64,000 bases of DNA, taken from contig OZ255821.1 in NCBI GenBank assembly GCA_965277435.1, forward strand, positions 3,844,001-3,908,000, given 5' to 3'. The position numbers were made by a program, and so were the translations under genes. Shown in pieces: positions 58,395 through 64,000 of the stretch. The notes under the pieces were generated by a model. It was not told where the DNA came from and did no database searches. It saw only the letters and a list, made by a program, of their open reading frames with translations. The DNA comes from Bog-105 sp965277435. GTDB lineage: Bacteria > Acidobacteriota > Terriglobia > Bryobacterales > Bryobacteraceae. Each line of letters begins with the position of its first letter. Position 1 is the stretch's first letter.

Positions 58395-59855
58395 TTGAGG
58401 ACGAAGAACGAAATGAGTCGGAGAGTTGGGTTCGCGGCGCTGGCGTTCAGCCTTTTGCTGTCGAGCTGCATGGTGGGGCCGAAGTATACGAAGCCGCAAG
58501 TAGCGTCGGCCCCAGCCTATGGCGAGGAGCCGCCCGCAAGTTTTCAAGATTCGCCAGGTTGGAAGACGGCGAAGCCCAGTGACGCGATCAAGCGGGGCGC
58601 ATGGTGGGAAATTTTTGGAGATACCGATTTAAACTCGTTGGAACAGCAGGTGGGGCCGGCGAATCAAACGCTCAAGATCGCGGAAGCCAACTTCCGGCAG
58701 TCTCGCGCGCAGATTCAGTTTAATCGTTCCAATCTGTACCCTACGGTATCGGCTGGCCCCAGCATTTCGGGTAACAGGATTTCGGATAACAATCCGACGG
58801 GTCTGCAGGGCGCGAGCTATGGATTGTTTTCGCTGGCAGCCAGCGCGACCTGGGAACCGGATCTATGGGGCAGAATACGGCGCAGTGTGACGAGCGCGCG
58901 GGAGCTGACTCAGGCTTCGGCCGGCGACTTGGCGAATGTGAAACTCGAACTGGAAACAGAGGTGGCGGTCGATTACTTCGAGACGCGCAGCCTCGATTCG
59001 CAAAAGCGGTTGCTGGATGACACGGTGGTGGCGTATCAGCGCGCGTTGCAGTTGACGCAAAACCGCTACACGGGCGGCGTGGCATCGAAGGTTGAAGTGC
59101 AGCAGGCGCAGACGCAGCTGCAGCAGACACAAGCCCAAGACATTGATCTGGCTGTGGCGCGCGCGCAATATGAACATGCCGTAGCAGTGCTGGTGGGCAG
59201 GGTTCCTGAGGGATTTCACCTGCCGCTCGAGCCGCTCACACAAGTCCCTCCGGCGATACCAATAGGTTTGCCGTCGGAACTGCTGGAGCGACGCCCGGAT
59301 ATAGCATCGGCCGAACGGCGGCTGGCGGCGGCCAATGAACAGATCGGGATTGCGCGCGCGGCTTATTACCCGGACCTGGTGATTAGCGCCACAGGAGGAT
59401 TTCAAGCGGGCAGTATCGTGAACTGGTTTCTATGGCCTAGCCGGTTTTGGGCGGCAGGCCCCCAGCTTTCTCAAACCCTTTATGATGCCGGACGGCGACG
59501 CGCAGTCTTGCTGGGAAGCGAAGCGGCCTACGATGCGAATGTGGCCAACTACCGACAGACTTCGTTGACGGCCTTTCAGGAAGTAGAGGATAACTTATCT
59601 TCGTTACGTATTCTCGAGCAGGAATCGGCTAAACAGCACGAAGCAACGGTCTCTGCGGAGAGTTCTCTGCAGCTCTCGTTGAACCGCTACAAAGGCGGTT
59701 TGGTGACTTACCTGGAAGTGATTACCGCGCAGGGTATTGCGTTGAGCAATGAGCGAACCGACGTCGATCTTGTTCGGCGGCGGATGGGCGCGAGCGTGCA
59801 ATTGATCAAGGCGCTCGGCGGCGGCTGGGATACCAGTCAGTTGCCGAACGTGTAA
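58395..59855 (+). CDS. Outer-membrane efflux channel lipoprotein (NodT/OprM family)
   Basis: 486 residues beginning 2 bp after the adaptor stop; the start is the GTG/TTG-type codon at 58395, with an ATG at 58413 (MSRRVGFAALAFSLLLSSC) as the more natural choice. The lipobox is SLLLSSCMVGP. WWEIFGDTDLNSLEQQ and two TolC-type coiled-coil repeats follow (QTLKIAEANFRQSRAQIQFNRSNLYPTVSAG, later LLERRPDIASAERRLAAANEQIGIARAAYYPDL). It forms the exit duct of the RND pump. Confidence 0.93.
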   Translation: MRTKNEMSRRVGFAALAFSLLLSSCMVGPKYTKPQVASAPAYGEEPPASFQDSPGWKTAKPSDAIKRGAWWEIFGDTDLNSLEQQVGPANQTLKIAEANFRQSRAQIQFNRSNLYPTVSAGPSISGNRISDNNPTGLQGASYGLFSLAASATWEPDLWGRIRRSVTSARELTQASAGDLANVKLELETEVAVDYFETRSLDSQKRLLDDTVVAYQRALQLTQNRYTGGVASKVEVQQAQTQLQQTQAQDIDLAVARAQYEHAVAVLVGRVPEGFHLPLEPLTQVPPAIPIGLPSELLERRPDIASAERRLAAANEQIGIARAAYYPDLVISATGGFQAGSIVNWFLWPSRFWAAGPQLSQTLYDAGRRRAVLLGSEAAYDANVANYRQTSLTAFQEVEDNLSSLRILEQESAKQHEATVSAESSLQLSLNRYKGGLVTYLEVITAQGIALSNERTDVDLVRRRMGASVQLIKALGGGWDTSQLPNV

Positions 59856-60072
59856 GTCAAAAGTCCAAGCTGGGTAACATCCGGGGGATGCCTCAAGCCT
59901 TCCCAATCGTGAGCCAATTATTCCCGACCGGGTTGGAAAGCTCGGACCTATGCTCCCAAGGTGCAGGACCGCGCTATCCGCTTGGAAGGAAGACCGAGTC
60001 TACAAGAGTTGCTGCAGCGGAGCAATACCGGGGAGCGTGTTTTCAACTACCGGTTGTAAGCGAAAGACTTTG

Positions 60073-61713
60073 TTAATTGTGACGCAGAACGTTGGGCAAG
60101 TTACCCGGACCGTTCCGCATAGGAGTCCAATTGACGATGCACAGTTGGGTTCCGAAATCCTTTCCAGCTGGGGAAGCATAGTACTGGCATCGTTCCTTAA
60201 TATTCGCTAGTTCACGCAAGAGAGTGGTTACTTGATGCTCTTCCTTCTGTATTGTGGGCCTATACAGGAGAGCAAATGTTTTGGAGGCACTCCTTTCTAG
60301 ATCAGCCCGCGGCGGAAGCGGCTGGACAATATTGCTGTCTAAGTAAAAGTTGACCGGTTGGCCGATTCCCCAAGGCCAAGTTGTGTAAACAGCCTGCGGT
60401 CTGTCATTTAAATCTTTCAGGGCCAATGCGATCGTCGAGTAAGGTTGTCTTCTAGGCCGCAGGGAGACTACCGACAATTCCAGGAGCTGCAGGCTGCACA
60501 AGCCGGTAACGCCCGCCGCTATGAGAATTTTTCGACTTCTAAACAGGGCGGCGGATTCCATCAGTCCAGTAGCGACCAATACAAGAAAGGGGAAAATCGC
60601 CGGCAAAAGGTATCGCTCGTCAAATACGGTCAGCGCGAGTGGTTTAAATTTTGTCGAAAAGAGCAGTAATGCTGGAAAAACACATGCCCACAGTAGGAGG
60701 CGGACATCCGCTCTGGCAATTCTACTTCTGCCCCTATGCTTTCCATATACGGCAAGGCCAGTTAGCAGCATGGCGACTGAGAAGGACAAGAACATGCCGC
60801 CACGAAATTGGGGCACACCCAAAAAGCTTGCCCACAACGCTCGCAGATCGTACCAGTCGGGAAGGCTCTTCCAGCCAAGGTTGGAAGACAGTCCATGTTT
60901 AGTTCGGAATACAACGGCTTCGGTTATCAACCAGGGGATAAACGCCAATACCGCAAAAGTGGCTGCCAGCATCGAGCGAAGCTTCACGATGGGGCTAACC
61001 TGGCGGGTCAAAATCGAAATCACTATTACGCCCGCGAATAAGGCTCCTACGTAATGCGTGTAGAAGAGAGCAGTCATCAGGATAGTTCCCACAAGCCAGA
61101 ATGCGCGTCGAGTCCAGGCCTTGTCCAGAATAAGCACCCAGAGAATTAGAAGGCAAACTTCCAGGCCGTAAAGTGCGTAAGAGCGGGCCTGCTGACTGTA
61201 GAAAATATGAGTGGGATTGAGCGCCAGTAAAGCGGCGGCCAGCAGGGTAGGCCGCTTTAGAAATGGCACAGCGATGCCCCAGAGCAAGACAACTACAATC
61301 GACGCTATACCCGAAACGAGAGACAGAAGTCTTATTCCGGTAACGCTTGTCCCGGTTACGGGTAAAGTTGCTTTCAGCAGGAAATAGTAGAGCGGAGGGT
61401 GCACGAGATCCTCTTTCACGAGGCGGAACGACGTTCCGGTATCCGCCATCGCCACGATGCGCGAAAAAACCTCATCGCCTTCAATGCTTTCGCGCTGTAG
61501 AGTCCAAATACGCAGAAAAGAAGCGGTCACAACTATGAGAAGTGCAAGTAAAGTGAATCCGCGTGATTTGAATTTCTGATTCTTACTCGACTGGCCACCT
61601 ACCGAAACGTCGGGATCAACGGCACACGATGTAGTACAAACACCCGAAGGAAAGGTAGACACGAATGTCTCATCGGCAGATGGCCACAGAACTTTAGCTC
61701 TCTGAACCGTCAA
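60073..61713 (-). CDS. Glycosyltransferase family 39-type membrane protein
   Basis: 546 residues from a TTG. After a polar N-terminal 50 residues, at least ten helices follow. The first loop has LQRESIEGDEVFSRIVAMADTG, with the Asp-Glu pair typical of GT-C enzymes, then HPPLYYFLLKATLPV and NPTHIFYSQQARSYALYGLEVCLLIL. It is a relative of the protein at 25945-27330, but clearly divergent. It lies downstream of a GT2 polyprenyl-phosphate glucosyltransferase-like gene, which could supply its lipid-linked sugar donor. The sugar acceptor is unknown. Confidence 0.83.
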   Translation of the reverse strand: MTVQRAKVLWPSADETFVSTFPSGVCTTSCAVDPDVSVGGQSSKNQKFKSRGFTLLALLIVVTASFLRIWTLQRESIEGDEVFSRIVAMADTGTSFRLVKEDLVHPPLYYFLLKATLPVTGTSVTGIRLLSLVSGIASIVVVLLWGIAVPFLKRPTLLAAALLALNPTHIFYSQQARSYALYGLEVCLLILWVLILDKAWTRRAFWLVGTILMTALFYTHYVGALFAGVIVISILTRQVSPIVKLRSMLAATFAVLAFIPWLITEAVVFRTKHGLSSNLGWKSLPDWYDLRALWASFLGVPQFRGGMFLSFSVAMLLTGLAVYGKHRGRSRIARADVRLLLWACVFPALLLFSTKFKPLALTVFDERYLLPAIFPFLVLVATGLMESAALFRSRKILIAAGVTGLCSLQLLELSVVSLRPRRQPYSTIALALKDLNDRPQAVYTTWPWGIGQPVNFYLDSNIVQPLPPRADLERSASKTFALLYRPTIQKEEHQVTTLLRELANIKERCQYYASPAGKDFGTQLCIVNWTPMRNGPGNLPNVLRHN

Positions 61714-61767
61714 GATACCGGTACGTTGAATTTTGACGTGGATGCGCAGGTTGCGCTTCTAAGGTTC

Positions 61768-62520
61768 CTACAAGTATTTCCGCCAAATCCGAAAAACATC
61801 CCAGAACGCCTTGAAGAAATCGCCCGGGTGTACCTTGGAGCCGGCTACATCGGTCCAGGCCTCGAGTGGATACTCGAAAATCGCATTGGGCAAGGGTCGT
61901 TGTTCCGACCGAAAGAGCCGCTGATAGCGAGCCAGGATTTCGACGTCAAATACCCACTTGGAAAGAAACCGTTCCGCGAAGATGGCTCGTGTATCTGGTG
62001 CAACACGAAAGATCTTCGCGCCGCACTGCGTATCGTAAATGGCCAGCCGCAAAAGTGTGGAGACAACGGTCGCGAAAGTACGGCCCAGATAATGCCGGAT
62101 AGCGCTGCGATTCACCTGGTGTCCCAGCAACTGGATGCGCGCGCCGAAAATCATCTCGATTTCGGGTCGCTGGTCCAAGATCTGGACAAGGCGGTTCACG
62201 GTGTCGAGTGGGGTGGCGAGATCAGCGTCCCAGAAGCCGATGTACTGGGCATGGAAGCGATCAAGAGCGTGCAGGATGCCCAGCCGGACTGCTTCAGCCT
62301 TGCCGCGGTTTCTACCGCCACGCAGAATGACGGTTGAGTCTTCCAAGCGCACCGCTAGTTGCTCTAAAACCTGCAGCGTGTTATCGCGGCTGCCGTCGTC
62401 CACGAAGATAAACCGCTTGTCGGTTTCATTTCCCAGATACTCGCGAAAGGCAGGAGTGTTGAGCCGCTTGGCTTCGTTGTAGCAGGGAATGATCAGGCAA
62501 ACCCGCTTGCCGTCAATCAT
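61768..62520 (-). CDS. Glycosyltransferase family 2 (dolichyl-phosphate glucosyltransferase-like)
   Basis: 250 residues from the ATG at 62520; the upstream extension overlaps the Gfo/Idh gene and is not needed. The GT-A fold shows CLIIPCYNEAKRL, FIFVDDGSRDNTLQVLEQL, ILRGGRNRGKAEAVRLGI and GFWDADLATPLDTVNRL (DxD). FGARIQLLGHQVNRSAIRHYLGRTFATVVSTLL and the IYDTQCGAKIFR motif match Alg5-type enzymes. It should make a polyprenyl-phosphate sugar for the GT39 protein encoded 54 bp downstream. Confidence 0.9.
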   Translation of the reverse strand: MIDGKRVCLIIPCYNEAKRLNTPAFREYLGNETDKRFIFVDDGSRDNTLQVLEQLAVRLEDSTVILRGGRNRGKAEAVRLGILHALDRFHAQYIGFWDADLATPLDTVNRLVQILDQRPEIEMIFGARIQLLGHQVNRSAIRHYLGRTFATVVSTLLRLAIYDTQCGAKIFRVAPDTRAIFAERFLSKWVFDVEILARYQRLFRSEQRPLPNAIFEYPLEAWTDVAGSKVHPGDFFKAFWDVFRIWRKYL

Positions 62521-63643
62521 GCAGCGGAAGAGTGATGGTCTTTCCGGACGAGGCAGAGCGGCGGGCCGCATCCAGAATTTCGCTGACTGCCACATTTGTC
62601 TGTAATGAGGAAAGACTGCCCTGTTCCGGAACACTGCCGTTGATTACGGCTGCCAGGTAATGCAGCGGATCATCGTCCGGCGAACTAAGTGGAGGCGCGG
62701 CGCTGGTTTGGGCGGCGTGCTCGCCCTGTTTCCGCAACTCGATCCGATCGCGCAGCACGGTTTTGGCGGTGCCGGTGCGTCCATATACTTCCATATCTTT
62801 GCGATCGAACGGCCAGTTCCAGGAACCTTGCAGGATAGCGACCGCCGAAGGATAGGCGAGAATCACATTCGCCTCATCGTCCACTTTGGGATAAATGTCA
62901 GGCTGTAACTGCTGAGTCACCGCTGTTACCGAGTTTGGCAACTCGCCTTTCATCAACCAGGTCATTAAATCCGCGCCGTAGCAGCCGAAGTCATACAGCG
63001 CGCCCGCGCCGTTGAGTTTCGGGTCGGTCAGCCAGGCGAAAAATTCCGGTTGCACGTGGATGAGCTTTGGGCCTTTATGGCCATCGTGTACAACCACTTT
63101 ACGGACGTCGCCGAGCGCGCCCTGTTCGAGCAGATCGTGAGCGGCCTTGTTGCTCGAGTACCAGGTGGTTTCGTAATCGACGAGCACGTGAATATGACCG
63201 GCATCGGCGGCCTTTTGCATGGCGAGCGCGTCCCGATAACTGACCGCCATCGGTTTCTCCATCAATACGTGGACATGTCTGCGAGCGCATTCTTCTACCA
63301 CTTGCGTGTGGCCGAAAGTGCTGGTAAATAAGAGTACAGCCTGCGGGTGCGCGCGGGCGATCATCTCGTCGAGACTGGCGAAATAGAGATCTGGGGACCA
63401 GTGCTCATTGACGGTGTACTTGTCAAAAAGATGGCGATCGGGATCAGTCACACCGACCAATTCCACGTCGGTCCGGTGCATGGCGCCGCCAGCCGGTACC
63501 AGAGCGCCACCGTTCAAGAAGCCGGAGACGTGGCCGTGCGCCAGTCCCACGATGCCCACCCGCAAGGGCGCTGCAATCAGCGGACCGGCAAAGAGTCCGC
63601 ACAAGGCAAAGGCGGCAAGGGGGAAACAGCGTTCGAGGCACAT
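62513..63643 (-). CDS. Exported Gfo/Idh/MocA family oxidoreductase
   Basis: 376 residues. The N-terminus is a signal peptide (FPLAAFALCGLFAGPLIAAP) directly followed by a dinucleotide fold (RVGIVGLAHGHVSGFL). HVHVLMEKPMAVSYRDALAM carries the EKP motif of the family, and the C-terminal domain has GAGALYDFGCYGADLMTWLM. The exported form with no twin-arginine motif is unusual for an NAD(P)-dependent fold that normally needs a cytosolic cofactor. It overlaps the GT2 start by 8 bp, so the three genes to 60073 form an operon, probably in sugar modification. Confidence 0.88.
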   Translation of the reverse strand: MCLERCFPLAAFALCGLFAGPLIAAPLRVGIVGLAHGHVSGFLNGGALVPAGGAMHRTDVELVGVTDPDRHLFDKYTVNEHWSPDLYFASLDEMIARAHPQAVLLFTSTFGHTQVVEECARRHVHVLMEKPMAVSYRDALAMQKAADAGHIHVLVDYETTWYSSNKAAHDLLEQGALGDVRKVVVHDGHKGPKLIHVQPEFFAWLTDPKLNGAGALYDFGCYGADLMTWLMKGELPNSVTAVTQQLQPDIYPKVDDEANVILAYPSAVAILQGSWNWPFDRKDMEVYGRTGTAKTVLRDRIELRKQGEHAAQTSAAPPLSSPDDDPLHYLAAVINGSVPEQGSLSSLQTNVAVSEILDAARRSASSGKTITLPLHD

Positions 63644-63693
63644 GGATCTTTTATTATGCCCGCTGGCTTACGCCAAGATCTTGCAACATCAGT

Positions 63694-63730
63694 GTAGACA
63701 GCCTACTCCCTAAGGAAGTAGACTGACTAC
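63694..63730. promoter_or_regulatory. 37-bp imperfect palindrome upstream of the second padR, likely operator
   Basis: Positions 63694-63730 read nearly the same on both strands: 30 of 37 positions match the reverse complement, with outer arms GTAG/CTAC and inner arms CCTACT/AGTAG. It ends 2 bp before the padR ATG at 63733. Its position suggests PadR autoregulation. The halves (TAGAC/CTACT) differ from the GGTTTGGTGT repeat beside the first padR, so the two regulators probably see different sites. Confidence 0.6.
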
Positions 63731-63732
63731 AG

Positions 63733-64000
63733 ATGCTGCCCAAGGAAAAGTATCAGAACCGGATCGAGCTGCTGCAGGGCACGCTCGACCTGCTTATTTT
63801 GCAGACATTGCAATGGGGCCCGCAGCACGGTTATGGGATCGGGCATGCCATCCGCGCGAATTCAGGCGAGTTATTGCAGGTGGAGACGGGATCGCTCTAT
63901 CCGGCGCTGCACCGGCTGGCGCGGCAAAAATGGGTGAAACCGGAATGGAAGCAAACGGAAGCCGGGCAGAGGGCTAAATATTACCAACTCACCGCGGCGG
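63733..64000 (+). CDS. PadR-family transcriptional regulator (runs off the right edge)
   Basis: The ATG at 63733 opens 89 codons. The winged helix is complete: RIELLQGTLDLLILQTLQWGPQHGYGIGHAIRANSGELLQVETGSLYPALHRLARQKWVKPEW. It is a paralogue of the left-edge PadR (both have GTLDLLIL and GSLYPALHRL) and continues past the window. By analogy an ADOP permease gene would be expected downstream. Confidence 0.92.
   Translation, partial: MLPKEKYQNRIELLQGTLDLLILQTLQWGPQHGYGIGHAIRANSGELLQVETGSLYPALHRLARQKWVKPEWKQTEAGQRAKYYQLTAA

Noticed and set aside
59856..60072. Gene in the space after the RND operon
   Set aside because: No frame has an RBS or recognisable content, and no hairpin with T tract was found.

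Overview
The window looks like a chromosomal segment of an Acidobacteriota bacterium, most likely from the Solibacteres/Bryobacterales side. The lineage call rests on family content: a PadR regulator coupled to an ADOP-type permease at the left edge, a second PadR at the right edge, two 'VWFA-related acidobacterial domain' proteins plus a remnant of a third, a GWxTD protein, and secreted proteins typical of the group. LptD, TolC-type and RND proteins show a two-membrane envelope. No tRNA, rRNA, CRISPR array or prophage was seen. The one structural RNA recognised is tmRNA.

Layout. 1-3.6 kb: ADOP permease (runs off the edge), padR, an AraC/DinB protein and a VWFA protein, all on the minus strand. 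3.7-8.4 kb, plus strand: xdhC-type protein, secreted protein, LysR regulator, two small unknown proteins, rfbD. 8.4-14.7 kb, minus strand: a second VWFA protein, treZ behind two unknown genes, then an ECF sigma factor / one-TM protein / mechanosensitive channel operon. 15-21 kb: alkA, an ankyrin + CxxCH + cyclase-repeat protein, glgB and an adenosine deaminase. 21-27 kb: a vapBC-like pair, ssrA (tag ANNQQFAYAA) divergent from clpS, an RDD protein, lptD and a GT39 transferase. 27-30 kb: a damaged sialate O-acetylesterase and a scar joining truncated penicillin-acylase and SDR genes. 30-34 kb: CPBP protease, mpg and the overlapping thpR-plsY-gpsA operon. 33.7-35.4 kb: a REP array with its RAYT transposase, a VWFA remnant and an ORF6N gene. 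35.5-39.6 kb: GWxTD protein, a secreted CarboxypepD_reg-like protein and a redoxin. 39.6-41.3 kb: more REPs, one of them split by an IS4-family element. 41.4-45.4 kb: ahcY divergent from an ArsR-methyltransferase fusion, an HNH mini-gene and a second toxin-antitoxin pair. 45.4-53.2 kb: O-antigen ligase, sixA, PHP phosphoesterase, MEMO-like protein, response regulator, metalloprotease. 53.2-59.9 kb: TetR and a three-gene RND efflux operon. 60-63.6 kb: an operon of GT39, GT2 and a Gfo/Idh/MocA protein. 63.7 kb: the second padR.

Three things stand out. First, five genes carry short indels, and in several cases one base added to a short homopolymer restores the canonical protein: GGG to GGGG in padR, the esterase and the deaminase; AA to AAA (plus strand) in one PIN toxin; A to AA in the other. 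This is either systematic sequence error or real decay, and it decides how those genes should be annotated. Second, palindromes sit exactly where regulator operators would be expected: upstream of both padR genes, between ahcY and the ArsR-methyltransferase gene, and between tetR and the RND operon. Third, the mobile history can be read directly: RAYT with REPs, an IS4-family insertion with a 12-bp target duplication inside a REP, and a two-gene deletion scar. No wholly new defence or biosynthetic system is convincingly present. The most original candidates are the sigma/one-TM/MscS operon and the ankyrin-CxxCH-cyclase protein.
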